A stretch of 64,000 bases of DNA from Marinomonas sp. CT5 (GCF_018336975.1 NZ_CP025572.1:4138600-4202599); one strand, 5' to 3'. Shown: positions 44,819 to 54,630, numbered from the stretch's first letter. Made by a program: numbers and translations. The notes: generated by a model not told the origin, from the sequence alone.

Positions 44819-45124
44819 ATGATCGAAAAAACCTACTTAAAAACCAAACCCGAATGCAAAGTAAAATTCGCCTTACCGGCTGAGGTCATTGGCGATGCCA
44901 AAACTGTTGCTGTGGTAGGCGATTTTAATAACTGGGACAGCACAGCTAATCCAATGAAAAAACAAAAGTCTGGTGTTTTTGCCTCGACTCTTAACCTAAA
45001 TATCGAAACCTCTTATCAGTTTCGTTATGTTTTAGATGGGAAAGAGTGGCTAAACGACGACATGGCGGACGCCTATGTCCCAAGCCCAATCAGCTACGAC
45101 ACTAATGGCGTCATTAGTATTTGA
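44819..45124 (+). CDS. Stand-alone CBM48 glycogen-binding-like protein
   Basis: A 101-aa protein that is one CBM48/AMPK glycogen-binding module: KVKFALPAEVIGDAKTVAVVGDFNNWD (14-40) with the ligand-binding tryptophan in FNNWD, NPMKKQKSGVFASTLNL, YQFRYVLDGKEWLNDDMAD (68-86) with the second tryptophan, and a closing strand. Such modules are normally part of branching or debranching enzymes or AMPK beta; single-domain versions are found in proteobacteria with unknown roles. No signal peptide. GGAGCTGGAA lies before the ATG. No glycogen gene is nearby. Confidence 0.85.
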   Translation: MIEKTYLKTKPECKVKFALPAEVIGDAKTVAVVGDFNNWDSTANPMKKQKSGVFASTLNLNIETSYQFRYVLDGKEWLNDDMADAYVPSPISYDTNGVISI

Positions 45125-45340
45125 TAATATTTTGATCCATTAACGTTCACCGATATGCGTCTCTTTTAAAACCTTAAACAGAGACGCTAACCTCTCTTAG
45201 CCTCCTGCTTCGCGTACTCTTCTGCTCTCTATTTTCCTTTTTGCAACCATTCAACTCTTTTCAAGATAACGTCATTTTTTGTTCCAAAAATACGAATTCA
45301 TGGATTCAAGCTGCAATTGACAGTCAAAATCTGTACAATT

Positions 45341-45372
45341 GTTTTTTATTAAATGCGCATTTAATAAAAAAC
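45341..45372. promoter_or_regulatory. Perfect 32-bp palindrome upstream of betB, likely regulator operator
   Basis: Arms GTTTTTTATTAAATGC (45341-45356) and GCATTTAATAAAAAAC (45357-45372) are exact reverse complements with no spacer. It ends 53 bp before the betB ATG and just downstream of TTGACA (45317-45322) and TACAAT (45334-45339). A TetR-type repressor such as BetI is the natural candidate; betI itself is not in the window. Between the CBM48 gene and this element nothing else was identified. Confidence 0.6.
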
Positions 45373-45425
45373 AAGACGTCAGTGCCCTATTAATGGACAC
45401 GGCCCCAACCGAAAAGAGGTACAAG

Positions 45426-46883
45426 ATGGCACAACAGCAGCAATACATTCATGGCCGCTACCAAGCATCCACCAGCGGTGAACATTTTGAAACAATTAAC
45501 CCAGCCAATGGCGAAGTAATTGCGACAATCGAACACGCAGGACAAGCTGAACTTGATGCTGCTGTTGAATCGGCTAAACAAGGCCAAAAAGTATGGGCGG
45601 CAATGAGTCCCGTTGAGCGTGGCCGCATCTTGAAAAAAGCTGCCGATCTTTTACGAGAAAGAAACGAAGAGCTTGCTCGCCTAGAAGTACTGGATACCGG
45701 CAAGCCCCTTCAAGAAGCCATTGTGGTTGATATCCAAACTGGTGCCGATGTGATCGAGTACTACGCAGGGCTAACCGATAAAATCCAAGGCGATTATCAA
45801 GACCTTGGCAATGGCAACTTCTTCTACACACGCCGCGAGCCTCTCGGTATTTGTGCTGGTATTGGTGCATGGAACTACCCGATTCAAATCGCCATGTGGA
45901 AATCAGGCCCTGCACTCGCCGCGGGCAATGCAATGATTTTCAAACCGTCAGAAGAAACACCATTAACCGCCTTAAAATTGGCGGAGATCTTCACTGAAGC
46001 AGGTTTGCCTGATGGTGTTTTTAACGTCATTCAGGGTGATGCGCGGACAGGCCAATTGATTACCAACCACCCAGACATCGACAAGGTCTCCTTTACTGGC
46101 GAAGTCGGCACAGGTAAAAAAGTCATGGCCGCCTCTTCACAGTCGTTGAAACAGGTAACCATGGAACTAGGTGGCAAATCCCCTATGATCATCTTCCCTG
46201 ATATGCCAGTGGATCAAGCCGTTTCTGCTGCCATGTTGGCTAACTTCTACACCCAAGGGGAAGTCTGCACCAACGGTACTCGCGTATTCGTTCATGCGGA
46301 CATGCTAGACGCGTTTACCAAAGAACTAAAAGAACGCACTGAAGCTATGATCATTGGAGACCCAATGGACATGGACACACAAGTTGGCGCGCTGATCTCT
46401 AAAGATCACATGCAAAAAGTACTGGGTTATATTCAAGCGGCGAAAGACGCGGGTGCCACCCTGCTATGTGGCGGTTACCAAGTAACGGATAACGGCTTAG
46501 ACAAAGGCGCATTTGTGGCACCAACGGTCTTTACCGATTGCACAGACGACATGCCACAAGTACGTGATGAAATCTTTGGTCCTGTCATGTCCGTACTCAG
46601 CTTCACAGATGAAGACGAAGTGGTTGCCCGCGCTAACGATACCAAGCTTGGCTTGGCGGCTGGCGTATTCACCAAAGACTTCGCTCGCGCTCATCGTGTT
46701 ATCAATCAATTGCAGGCCGGTATTTGCTGGATCAACTCATGGGGCGCTTCACCCGCAGAAATGCCAGTAGGCGGCTACAAACAATCTGGTATCGGTCGTG
46801 AAAACGGCATTGAGACTCTGTACCACTACACACAAAACAAAAGTGTGTTTGTTGATCTGAACGACATTGAAAGCCCTTACTAA
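45426..46883 (+). CDS. betB: Betaine aldehyde dehydrogenase
   Basis: BetB oxidises betaine aldehyde to glycine betaine with NAD(P), the second step of osmoprotectant synthesis from choline. At 485 aa it has the aldehyde dehydrogenase landmarks: [59 protein letters not shown] with the general-base Glu, and [12 protein letters not shown] with catalytic C281. The ATG is chosen from GAGG 6 nt upstream and the family N terminus [10 protein letters not shown]; the frame runs on upstream through the palindrome. It forms an operon with betA, 28 bp downstream. Regulation by choline through a repressor at the palindrome is likely. Confidence 0.95.
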   Translation: MAQQQQYIHGRYQASTSGEHFETINPANGEVIATIEHAGQAELDAAVESAKQGQKVWAAMSPVERGRILKKAADLLRERNEELARLEVLDTGKPLQEAIVVDIQTGADVIEYYAGLTDKIQGDYQDLGNGNFFYTRREPLGICAGIGAWNYPIQIAMWKSGPALAAGNAMIFKPSEETPLTALKLAEIFTEAGLPDGVFNVIQGDARTGQLITNHPDIDKVSFTGEVGTGKKVMAASSQSLKQVTMELGGKSPMIIFPDMPVDQAVSAAMLANFYTQGEVCTNGTRVFVHADMLDAFTKELKERTEAMIIGDPMDMDTQVGALISKDHMQKVLGYIQAAKDAGATLLCGGYQVTDNGLDKGAFVAPTVFTDCTDDMPQVRDEIFGPVMSVLSFTDEDEVVARANDTKLGLAAGVFTKDFARAHRVINQLQAGICWINSWGASPAEMPVGGYKQSGIGRENGIETLYHYTQNKSVFVDLNDIESPY

Positions 46884-46911
46884 GCGAAACACAGAGTAAA
46901 CAGGAGAAGTC

Positions 46912-48594
46912 ATGGCAAACGAAACGTACGATTACATCATTGTCGGCGCTGGCTCTGCTGGCTGCGTGCTAGCCGATCGACTAACCGAAAGTGGCGAACA
47001 CAAAGTGCTGTTGCTGGAAATGGGTGGCTCAGATAAAAGCATCTTTATCCAGATGCCCACCGCTTTATCTTACCCAATGAATACCGACAAATACGCTTGG
47101 CAGTTTCATACGGAAAAAGAACCCGGTCTTGATGGCCGTGAAATGCATTGTCCACGAGGCAAAGTATTGGGCGGTTCTTCGTCTATTAATGGCATGGTGT
47201 ATGTTCGTGGCCACGCCTGTGATTTCGACCAATGGGAAGAAAATGGTGCCAAAGGTTGGAATTACCAAACCTGTTTACCCTATTTCAAAAAAGCCGAAAC
47301 ATGGAAAGGTGGAGCAGATACCTATCGTGGTGGCGAAGGCCCACTGTCGACCAATAACGGCAACGACATGACCTACAACCCACTTTACCAAGCCTTTATT
47401 GACGCGGGTGAACAAGCCGGTTATGGCAAAACGGAAGATTACAATGGCTTCCACCAAGAAGGTTTTGGCCCCATGCACATGACGGTCAAAGATGGCGTGC
47501 GAGCTTCTACGTCTAACGCCTACTTACGTCGTGCAATGAAGCGCCCGAACCTAACGCTTAAAACCGGTGTGTTAAGCCATAAAGTCCTCTTTGCAAATGG
47601 AAAGGCCGATGGCAAAACCGCCACGGGCATTGAATTCAGTAAAAACGGTCAAACCCAACAAGCCACCGCCAGCAAAGAAGTCATTTTATCGGCTGGCTCC
47701 GTTGGTTCGCCACAGTTGTTGCAGCTGTCTGGAGTGGGTCCAAAAGATGTGCTCGAAAAAGCCGGCGTGCCTGTGGTTCATGAATTACCGGGCGTGGGTG
47801 AAAACCTACAAGACCACTTGGAAGTCTACTTCCAATACTATTGCAAACAGCCCGTGACGCTAAACAGCAAACTTGGCTTGATCAGCAAAGGCTTGATAGG
47901 TACCCGTTGGATGTTATTTAAAACCGGATTGGGTGCGACTAACCACTTTGAATCTTGTGGTTTTATTCGCTCGCGCGCTGGCCTGAAATCCCCCAACATT
48001 CAGTATCACTTCTTGCCAGCCGCCATGCGCTACGATGGACAAGCCGCCGTGAAAGGCCATGGTTTCCAAGTGCATGTTGGGCCGAACAAGCCAGAAAGTC
48101 GCGGTAAAATTTGGATTGAATCTTCCGATCCCAGTGCTAAGCCGCGAATCTTGTTTAACTACATTACGACGGAACAAGACAAGCAGGACTGGCGCGATAC
48201 CATCCGCCTAACCCGTGAAGTATTGCAACAGTCCGCGCTAGACGAATACCGTGGTGATGAAATCCAACCGGGCATGAATATCCAGAGCGATGCAGAGATC
48301 GACCAATGGGTAAAAGAAAATGTAGAAAGCGCCTATCATCCATCTTGTACTTGTAAGATGGGCGACGATAAGGACCCCATGGCCGTGTTGAACGAACAGT
48401 GCCAAGTGCGCGGTTTGCACAATCTACGGGTGGTGGATTCGTCTATCTTCCCGACCATAACCAACGGTAATTTGAATGCACCGACCATCATGGTGGCGGA
48501 AAAAGCCGCTGACATGATACTGGGTAAACCAGCCTTGCCGAGCCTAAACGCACCTGTTTGGATTCATCCAGAATTTGAAACGAAACAGCGGTAA
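46912..48594 (+). CDS. betA: Choline dehydrogenase
   Basis: BetA is a membrane-associated FAD enzyme of the GMC oxidoreductase family that oxidises choline to betaine aldehyde. At 560 aa it has the dinucleotide motif GAGSAG (12-17), the GMC signatures around [18 protein letters not shown] and [16 protein letters not shown], and the catalytic His H476 in [11 protein letters not shown]. It ends with the usual [20 protein letters not shown] precedes the ATG. It is second in the betBA operon and is closed by a strong terminator. No betT-type choline transporter is in the window. Confidence 0.96.
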   Translation: MANETYDYIIVGAGSAGCVLADRLTESGEHKVLLLEMGGSDKSIFIQMPTALSYPMNTDKYAWQFHTEKEPGLDGREMHCPRGKVLGGSSSINGMVYVRGHACDFDQWEENGAKGWNYQTCLPYFKKAETWKGGADTYRGGEGPLSTNNGNDMTYNPLYQAFIDAGEQAGYGKTEDYNGFHQEGFGPMHMTVKDGVRASTSNAYLRRAMKRPNLTLKTGVLSHKVLFANGKADGKTATGIEFSKNGQTQQATASKEVILSAGSVGSPQLLQLSGVGPKDVLEKAGVPVVHELPGVGENLQDHLEVYFQYYCKQPVTLNSKLGLISKGLIGTRWMLFKTGLGATNHFESCGFIRSRAGLKSPNIQYHFLPAAMRYDGQAAVKGHGFQVHVGPNKPESRGKIWIESSDPSAKPRILFNYITTEQDKQDWRDTIRLTREVLQQSALDEYRGDEIQPGMNIQSDAEIDQWVKENVESAYHPSCTCKMGDDKDPMAVLNEQCQVRGLHNLRVVDSSIFPTITNGNLNAPTIMVAEKAADMILGKPALPSLNAPVWIHPEFETKQR

Positions 48595-48616
48595 TCGTAA
48601 ACCTTACCATTCTTTT

Positions 48617-48642
48617 AAAGGCCTCTTCGGAGGCCTTTTTTG
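48617..48642 (+). terminator. Terminator of betBA
   Basis: AAAGGCCTC (48617-48625), UUCG tetraloop, GAGGCCTTT (48630-48638), then more T. A typical strong intrinsic terminator. Confidence 0.92.
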
Positions 48643-48787
48643 TATTTCACATGGGACGAACTGCAAAACTGTTTTATCATGAGCAAAAGATATACAGCTT
48701 TATAGAAACTTAATTCGCTAAAAAGTTAGAAATGGCACTATTATTGGTACTACTCTAATGCTACATGTTTATTTCATGAGATTTCTG

Positions 48788-49663
48788 ATGAACACTAAGT
48801 CAATTAAATTAGACCTTTTCGAGAATAGTCACTCATTTTTTATTGAAGCAATCGAGAAGGCGATTGGTGCAGAAAACGATGTACGTCACTGGCAATTTGC
48901 TATCTTGAGCTTAGTTCAATCCTTAGAGCTAACTCTTAAAGTCATGCTAAAAAACATCCATCCTGTCTTAATCTATGAAAATATCGACGCACCTAAAAAT
49001 ACAGTCAGTATTACAAAAGCTATTCAAAGATTAGTAGACCCTAATATAGGTAATATAGTTTTAACCAAACATGAAATAGATGGAATGAACTCTGCTATAA
49101 AGTTAAGAAATAATATTACTCACTCTGACTTTGAGCTTTCGATTGATCATGCACAAGCACAATTTCTAAAAGTCCTCCTGCTCTTTATTAAAATACAAAG
49201 GGTTCACTTTAACCGTCAAATTGAAGATATACTTCCCAGTGAAGCACATGAAAAGCTTATTGAGATAGAACAATCTAGAGAAGCTCTAGTAAAAAATGCT
49301 CTCCAAAGAATTAAAGAGCAAGAAGTCCCAGAAGAAGGAGTTTTGTATTGTCCGAACTGCTTGTCAGAAACTTTTGTTATTCATGATGGTTTTGATAGCT
49401 GTTACGCTTGCACATTCTCAGAAAAACTCCAAGAATGCGAAAACTGCAATAACTACTATTTTAGTCACGATATGGTTCCTATCCACCAGCATTTTGAAAT
49501 CGATTTTACAGAGGGTTTAGCTCACCTACATAACTCATATGGTTACAACTTTAATTATGCCTGTGCAGACTGCGCAATAGAGATTGAAAGAAATATCGAA
49601 AATCAAAAAATGGAAGAATACACCGATTCACTTGAAGAAGAATACTACATGCGAAATATCTAG
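48788..49663 (+). CDS. Predicted HEPN-like domain protein with zinc-ribbon C terminus
   Basis: A 291-aa protein of no named family. The N-terminal 150 residues are helical and contain LRNNITHSDFEL, an R-X4-H motif (R107, H112) of the kind found at the active site of HEPN nucleases. The C-terminal part has four CxxC pairs (YCPNC, SCYAC, ECENC, ACADC) that would form two zinc ribbons. A Glu-rich helix links them and the end is acidic. Its composition is more AT-rich than the neighbouring betA and cpdB, and it lies alone between two terminators, which suggests gain by transfer. The ATG with GAG upstream is chosen; two ATGs 4 and 10 codons earlier are possible. Confidence 0.7.
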   Translation: MNTKSIKLDLFENSHSFFIEAIEKAIGAENDVRHWQFAILSLVQSLELTLKVMLKNIHPVLIYENIDAPKNTVSITKAIQRLVDPNIGNIVLTKHEIDGMNSAIKLRNNITHSDFELSIDHAQAQFLKVLLLFIKIQRVHFNRQIEDILPSEAHEKLIEIEQSREALVKNALQRIKEQEVPEEGVLYCPNCLSETFVIHDGFDSCYACTFSEKLQECENCNNYYFSHDMVPIHQHFEIDFTEGLAHLHNSYGYNFNYACADCAIEIERNIENQKMEEYTDSLEEEYYMRNI

Positions 49664-49681
49664 ATTTAGAAAAAACACTAA

Positions 49682-49712
49682 AAAACGCCTGCTAAATCCT
49701 AGCAGGCGTTTT
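49682..49712. terminator. Bidirectional terminator between the HEPN-like gene and cpdB
   Basis: Perfect 13-bp stem, AAAACGCCTGCTA (49682-49694) and TAGCAGGCGTTTT (49700-49712), loop AATCC. T runs occur on both strands. Confidence 0.88.
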
Positions 49713-49744
49713 CGTTTGGAGGCTTCATTCTATTTCAAGAATGG

Positions 49745-51679
49745 CTATTTCAATTCAAAGACAGCAAAACCTTTATCATCCAAAGATTGGTAATGCATGT
49801 TGTTACTCGCTGCCTCTTTGGCTTTTGGCGAGCTTGTAAACAAGACTTTTGCTTTACCAAACCCAGTGAATGTCCAGTTGCCATCCGCCGCTGGATTAAT
49901 GGTTTGCTGGCTAAGCAGATAGTTTGCCACCACATCACGGTTTTTATCTGGAGCATCAATCACGATCGTTTCGCCATTCAGATTTGGGAAGTGACCGCCG
50001 CCGCCAGCTCGGTAGTTATTGGTCGCCACGAGAAACTCGTCTTTAGCTCTTAATGGCTCACCGTTAAACATGGCCTTAGTAATACGATGGGCATCTTTAT
50101 TGATTACTTCCCCTTCCCCGTTATAACGAGCAGGCTGTGTCACATCAATTCGATAAGAAATGCCATCGATCACATCAAAGTTATAAGTTGGGAAAGATCC
50201 ATTCACCAAGTTTTGTGGCTCAGTCGAGTTAGGGTCAATCTGGTTAAACTGCCCAGCCGCCGCTTCTAACCATTCAACCACTTGCGCACCTGTCAATTTC
50301 ACCACTTTTAAATCGTTAGGGTAAATGTACAAATCACTGACGTTTTTCAGGGCGATATCGCCTTTTGGCACATCTGTGTAATACTCTGGGCCACCACGAC
50401 CACCGGCTTTAAATGGGGCTGCCGCTGACAATATTGGCAAACCTTCATAAGACGTACCACGAACAATATTTTCTACGTACCACATTTGCGCATTGTTGAC
50501 GATCTGGATCGAAGGATCATCTTGAACCAAAGCAAAGAAGCTATTGATATCAGAGGTAGACTCACCCACTTTGCGGCGCATATAAGCCAATGTGCCTTCA
50601 TGCTCGGTTTCAACGGCCTTATTTACGGCAGCATCCGCTTCAACTAACGGAATAGTCTTACGGCCTTCACGACGAGCAATGGCACGTACTTCGGCTTTAC
50701 CATCAGCGACCTTCCAACCATCACCATCTGGCTCCAGTGTCAGATCAACAACCCCTAGATGAGATCCCCAGAACCCAGGCATAGTAGCAGGCTTACCAAA
50801 GACAGTGCCCTTTTCGCCATCAACTCCTTCAAAAGCATCTAATTCTTTATCACCCGGGAAAATTCGATGAGAATGACCAAATAGAATCGCATCGATACCC
50901 TCTACTTTTGCAAGATGGTAAGACGCGTTTTCTTCGCCTTTCAAATAAGGCGAATTCATCATGCCACTGTGTGGAATCGCAATAATCACATCCGCGCCTT
51001 TGGCTTTCATTTCAGGCACGTATTTATTAGCACTTTCGATAATGTCTTTGGCAATGACTTTATGGGTTAAATTGTCTTTATCCCAAGTCATAATTTGTGG
51101 CGGTACAAAACCAATGTAACCGATTTTGACCGTTTGTTGTTTGCCGTCAGAATCGACAAACACTTTGTCTTTAATAATGTAAGGCTGGAAGTACGGCTGA
51201 TCGTTTGACGCATCATTGTCGCCATCGTCCACATACACATTCGAGTTAATGTATGGGAAATTCGCGCCACTTAAACTTTTCATTAAAAAGTCTAAGCCAT
51301 AGTTAAACTCGTGATTACCGATATTACCCACATCGTAATCCAACAAGTTCATCGCTTTAAACGCTGGGTGTGTCTCACCAAAACGCAACACTCGACCTTT
51401 GGCAACATAATCGCCCAATGGCGTGCCCTGTAATAAGTCACCGTTATCCACCAACACAGAGTTCGTTACTTCGCCACGGGCGGCTTTAATCAAAGTCGCC
51501 ACACGGGATAAACCCACCGCATCGCTTTGCTTATCGCCGTAGTAATCGTAATCCACCAAATTCATGTGGATATCCGTGGTTTCCATGACTCGCAAGTCAA
51601 TAGTAGAAGCCTGCGCCATCGCTGCAAACAACAAAGAAGAGGCGAAAATCGACGCACCCTTAGGAACAAAAAACGTCAT
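49745..51679 (-). CDS. cpdB: Periplasmic 2',3'-cyclic-nucleotide 2'-phosphodiesterase/3'-nucleotidase
   Basis: CpdB hydrolyses 2',3'-cyclic nucleotides and 3'-nucleotides in the periplasm so that nucleosides and phosphate can be taken up. At 644 aa it has a Sec signal peptide (MTFFVPKGASIFASSLLFAAMAQA), then the metallophosphatase motifs TTDIH (34-38), DNGD (78-81), GNHEF (121-125) and GHSH further on, with an N-terminal metal domain and a C-terminal 5'-nucleotidase domain (about 380-620, with the YIYPNDLKVVKLTGAQVVEWLE region). GGAG is 7 nt before the ATG; the frame runs 14 codons further upstream without a signal-peptide shape. Monocistronic. Confidence 0.95.
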   Translation of the reverse strand: MTFFVPKGASIFASSLLFAAMAQASTIDLRVMETTDIHMNLVDYDYYGDKQSDAVGLSRVATLIKAARGEVTNSVLVDNGDLLQGTPLGDYVAKGRVLRFGETHPAFKAMNLLDYDVGNIGNHEFNYGLDFLMKSLSGANFPYINSNVYVDDGDNDASNDQPYFQPYIIKDKVFVDSDGKQQTVKIGYIGFVPPQIMTWDKDNLTHKVIAKDIIESANKYVPEMKAKGADVIIAIPHSGMMNSPYLKGEENASYHLAKVEGIDAILFGHSHRIFPGDKELDAFEGVDGEKGTVFGKPATMPGFWGSHLGVVDLTLEPDGDGWKVADGKAEVRAIARREGRKTIPLVEADAAVNKAVETEHEGTLAYMRRKVGESTSDINSFFALVQDDPSIQIVNNAQMWYVENIVRGTSYEGLPILSAAAPFKAGGRGGPEYYTDVPKGDIALKNVSDLYIYPNDLKVVKLTGAQVVEWLEAAAGQFNQIDPNSTEPQNLVNGSFPTYNFDVIDGISYRIDVTQPARYNGEGEVINKDAHRITKAMFNGEPLRAKDEFLVATNNYRAGGGGHFPNLNGETIVIDAPDKNRDVVANYLLSQQTINPAADGNWTFTGFGKAKVLFTSSPKAKEAASNNMHYQSLDDKGFAVFELK

Positions 51680-51802
51680 GCAAATACTCCATTCATACAA
51701 ACATCTGCTAAATCTAAACACTAACCAAAAAGTCAGCTTTCAATAGTAAGACGATTTTATGCTAAGTTCATGCCTTTTTTATGACAGATCTTGAAAGTCC
51801 AT

Positions 51803-51881
51803 AAAGGGGTCAGATCCCTTAAACATCAAAATAAGTGTGAAAACCAACGATAGTCTTATTTTAAAGAGGTCTGACCCCTTT
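51803..51881. repeat. Inverted repeat with GGGGTCAGA/TCTGACCCC arms (possible REP or MITE relic)
   Basis: Perfect 12-bp arms, AAAGGGGTCAGA (51803-51814) and TCTGACCCCTTT (51870-51881), with similarity extending inward to about 20 bp on each side (TCCCTTAAA against TTTAAAGAGG). The 55-bp centre holds no gene. GGGGTCAGA-type palindromes recur next to REP-associated (RAYT) transposases in gammaproteobacteria, but no transposase is nearby. It is the only copy noticed in the window. Confidence 0.55.
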
Positions 51882-51906
51882 AAATCCGACCTTACAATTG
51901 AAAAAA

Positions 51907-52584
51907 CTAACGTTTAAACCAGCGCCAAACAAACAAGACTTTGATGAGCGCAGCCGCGACATAGGTCATGGCGCAGGCGGTGAGGATTTTCTTCACTTTG
52001 GGTAGGTCTTCCTGTGGGATGTAGTTACCTTCTCGCAGGATAGGGAGCGCTTTGTTAAAGCTAGCGTCCCATTCTTCTGGCAGTATCGCCAATTGCACAA
52101 TAACAGCTAACAAACCAGATAGACCAACCACTAAGGCATGCAAAGGCACGGCGTAGGGAATATGCAGCAGCAGGCTCAAGGCTGGCCAACCAAGTAATAA
52201 ACCCGCGGTAATTCGACGAGCAAAATGTGCCAAGGGCAAATAACGGGAACTTAAATGAGAAATCTTTTGTTTCTTCTCGTGCGCAATGGCGTGCCCTACT
52301 TCATGGGCGGCCACAGCAACCGCCGTTAACGATCGTCCATTGAGAACACTCGGACTCAGACGCACCGCATGTTGGCCGAAGTCAAAATGATCATTACCTT
52401 CTTGGGTTTGCTCTACTTTTACCTCTGTTAGCTCAAAGCGTTTTACTAAATGAGTCGCCAGTTCGCCCCCCGTTCCCGGCAAGTCTTTACGCTCTATGGC
52501 GTAACGTTTAAGGGTAAACTTTACCCATACATTCGGCCCAACCAGCAATAACAAGGCAATGACGATACCAGCAATCCATAACAT
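51907..52584 (-). CDS. Membrane-anchored zinc metallopeptidase (YugP-like family)
   Basis: A 225-aa protein with an N-terminal membrane segment (about 3-21), then a neutral zinc peptidase domain with HEVGH (94-98) and two further membrane stretches (about 128-145 and 146-165). The C-terminal helix again is hydrophobic (about 197-215). The HExxH glutamate and both histidines are present. Known families of this shape (peptidase M-like YugP) have no established substrate. There is no clear Shine-Dalgarno. It is divergent from the DnaJ-related gene by 86 bp; no functional link is evident. Confidence 0.85.
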   Translation of the reverse strand: MLWIAGIVIALLLLVGPNVWVKFTLKRYAIERKDLPGTGGELATHLVKRFELTEVKVEQTQEGNDHFDFGQHAVRLSPSVLNGRSLTAVAVAAHEVGHAIAHEKKQKISHLSSRYLPLAHFARRITAGLLLGWPALSLLLHIPYAVPLHALVVGLSGLLAVIVQLAILPEEWDASFNKALPILREGNYIPQEDLPKVKKILTACAMTYVAAALIKVLFVWRWFKR

Positions 52585-52670
52585 AACGTTGTCTTTCTAC
52601 TATCCAAGTTAACAAAAATATACAGCTCAACTTTGACCCTTTTTAGGTTCATCACATACACTGTAAACAT

Positions 52671-53273
52671 ATGCCTCAAGTATACGAGCTAGATATGAAA
52701 AATCCTTTAGTTGGCCCCATTCTCGCGATCCTAAAAAACCACCCAAATGGTATGAGTGAGTTTGACATACTAAAAGAGCTAAAAAGCCAACTGCCGGAAT
52801 TTAGCCAGCTTGCAGAGGATCCAAACTTACAGCTATTTCGTCAGCACTTTCTTATTATGAACGCTTTGTACCAATTACAAAGCAGCCTTTGGCAAGAAGA
52901 TAATTTGCTGCTAAACATCAGCGCTACGCGTATTCACCTTCTTAGTACCACACAATTTAGTATGTCAGAGAGCACCAGTTTAAACGATAGTGTCGATGCC
53001 AAGTTAGCGGCCTACTATCTGGACTGGGAAGAATACGAAAAAACCGATGCAGATGAAGTATCCCGCCTTCTTAATAGTTTTTACAAAGGCATCAGCCTAT
53101 CGGGCAACCGTGATTCGGCACTCAAAACCCTGCAAATTGATAACACTAACCCAACAAAAGCCATCATCAAGCAGCAATACCGAAAACTGGCTCAAAAACA
53201 TCACCCAGACAGAGGTGGTGACCAAGAAGTCTTCATTGGCCTCAGAGAAGCCTATGAATACTTGATGTTCTAA
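52671..53273 (+). CDS. DnaJ-related protein with C-terminal J domain
   Basis: A 200-aa protein. The N-terminal DNAJ-related domain (about 10-130) has LKNHPNGMSEFDILKELKSQLPEF and FRQHFLIMNALYQLQ; the J domain lies at the C terminus (about 142-200) with LKTLQIDNTNPTKAIIKQQYRKLAQKHHPDRGGD. The HPD that stimulates DnaK ATPase is present (HHPDRGG), and the G/F and zinc domains of DnaJ are absent. It is probably a specialised DnaK co-chaperone in the cytoplasm. The start is not supported by a Shine-Dalgarno; an ATG seven codons later is possible. Confidence 0.85.
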   Translation: MPQVYELDMKNPLVGPILAILKNHPNGMSEFDILKELKSQLPEFSQLAEDPNLQLFRQHFLIMNALYQLQSSLWQEDNLLLNISATRIHLLSTTQFSMSESTSLNDSVDAKLAAYYLDWEEYEKTDADEVSRLLNSFYKGISLSGNRDSALKTLQIDNTNPTKAIIKQQYRKLAQKHHPDRGGDQEVFIGLREAYEYLMF

Positions 53274-53418
53274 TCGCTTTGATATTGTCAAAGTGTAAAA
53301 CTATTACTCTATCGTTGCTTTCATTTCTATAAAAACTCAAGATGAACCTCGCTCTTTATTTATGGTCCAAACTCGACCATTTAGTATTTTACCGATTCAT
53401 TTTATAGACATAGGGCTT

Positions 53419-54606
53419 ATGACTTTTTCTTCTTTGATACGACACTTTTTACCGTCCAAAACACATCGCCGTTTCCTAATTCGCCCAGTCTGCCTGATCT
53501 CTTTTACGCTATTAAGTAGCTGTAGTATGAACGAGATAGACAGTTCCAATGACTTCGAAAACAATGGCCGAGACATCACGGCTTTGAAGCGTGATACCCT
53601 ATATTTAAAAGAAAGTCTGCCGCCCGGTTTACCTCTACCAGATGAAAGTTTCCAGAGCGGATTACAGCAGCAAATAAAGTATTTAAACCGAATTGGTGAT
53701 AAAGATTTCGTACTTGAAAACACGCAAACCAGTGTGGCCGATCTGAAACTCGTTGCTCAAGAAATCAATAATTGGCTACAAAATCCCGCGCAACAGCCGC
53801 AACTGATCGCCCATCAATTGGCCGGACAAGATCAAAGAGGCAACGTACAAATTACCGGATATTACGTACCTGTTATACCTGTTCGACACCTACCTGACGA
53901 AGTCTACCGTTACCCGCTCTATCGAAAACCCGCTCACCCGAATGCCGATGGCACCTATCCTTCTCGGGAGGAAATTGATTTTGAAAACGCCTTAGCAGGA
54001 CAAGGATTAGAAATTGCTTACACGTCCAGTTTGGTGGAAAACTTTTTCTTGCACGTACAAGGCTCTGGCGTAGTCGAATACGAAGATGGTGAGCGCAAGC
54101 TGTTGTCTTGGGGTGGAGTAAACGGACACGCTTATCGCAGTCTAGGAAAGGAATTGATCGAGAGAGGTGAAATTGATCGCGCCCATATTTCCGCTCAAAG
54201 TATTCGTCAATGGCTGAGTGATCACCCAGATCGTAACCGTGAAATTTTATCCACCAACCCAAGTTACTTATTTTTTAGTGAAGGCCCACAAAGCCCAGTG
54301 GGTGCAGCCAATGTCCCATTAACGCCACTTTATTCTGCTGCGGTTGACCCTAATGTCATTCCACTTGGCTCAATTTTGCTCGCTCAAGTTCCGAAATTAG
54401 ACTCTTATGGCAACTTAATTGGTCATGAGTTTCGTCTCTTGCTTGCCCAAGATAAAGGCGGTGCCATTAAGGGGCCAGGCCATATTGATTGGTATCAGGG
54501 CATTGGCGAAGAAGCGCACTTCCATGCAGGTCAGCTCAAGCATTTTGGAAAAGTGTGGTTACTACTGCCACAAAACCCAACGCCGAAAGCACTTATTGCG
54601 CAATAA
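53419..54606 (+). CDS. mltA: Membrane-bound lytic murein transglycosylase A
   Basis: MltA cleaves the glycan strands of peptidoglycan, forming 1,6-anhydromuramic ends, from the outer membrane. At 395 aa it has a lipoprotein signal ending in the lipobox LSSC, the MltA-specific domain (about 130-280, QITGYYVPVIPVRHLPDEVYRYPLY) and the C-terminal 3D domain with AAVDPNVIPLGSILLAQVP and LLAQDKGGAIKGPGHIDWYQGIGEEA. The aspartates of the latter are the catalytic and structural acids. The chosen ATG has a closely spaced AGGG; an ATG 19 codons earlier would lengthen an already long n-region. It is followed by a hairpin terminator. Confidence 0.92.
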   Translation: MTFSSLIRHFLPSKTHRRFLIRPVCLISFTLLSSCSMNEIDSSNDFENNGRDITALKRDTLYLKESLPPGLPLPDESFQSGLQQQIKYLNRIGDKDFVLENTQTSVADLKLVAQEINNWLQNPAQQPQLIAHQLAGQDQRGNVQITGYYVPVIPVRHLPDEVYRYPLYRKPAHPNADGTYPSREEIDFENALAGQGLEIAYTSSLVENFFLHVQGSGVVEYEDGERKLLSWGGVNGHAYRSLGKELIERGEIDRAHISAQSIRQWLSDHPDRNREILSTNPSYLFFSEGPQSPVGAANVPLTPLYSAAVDPNVIPLGSILLAQVPKLDSYGNLIGHEFRLLLAQDKGGAIKGPGHIDWYQGIGEEAHFHAGQLKHFGKVWLLLPQNPTPKALIAQ

Positions 54607-54630
54607 GCTCTTTTTGAAACAAAAACACTA

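Noticed and set aside
45129..45156. TGATCC after the CBM48 gene as a further ECF sigma promoter
   Set aside because: Sixteen bases downstream there is ATGCGT rather than a CGT-starting box, so it does not match.
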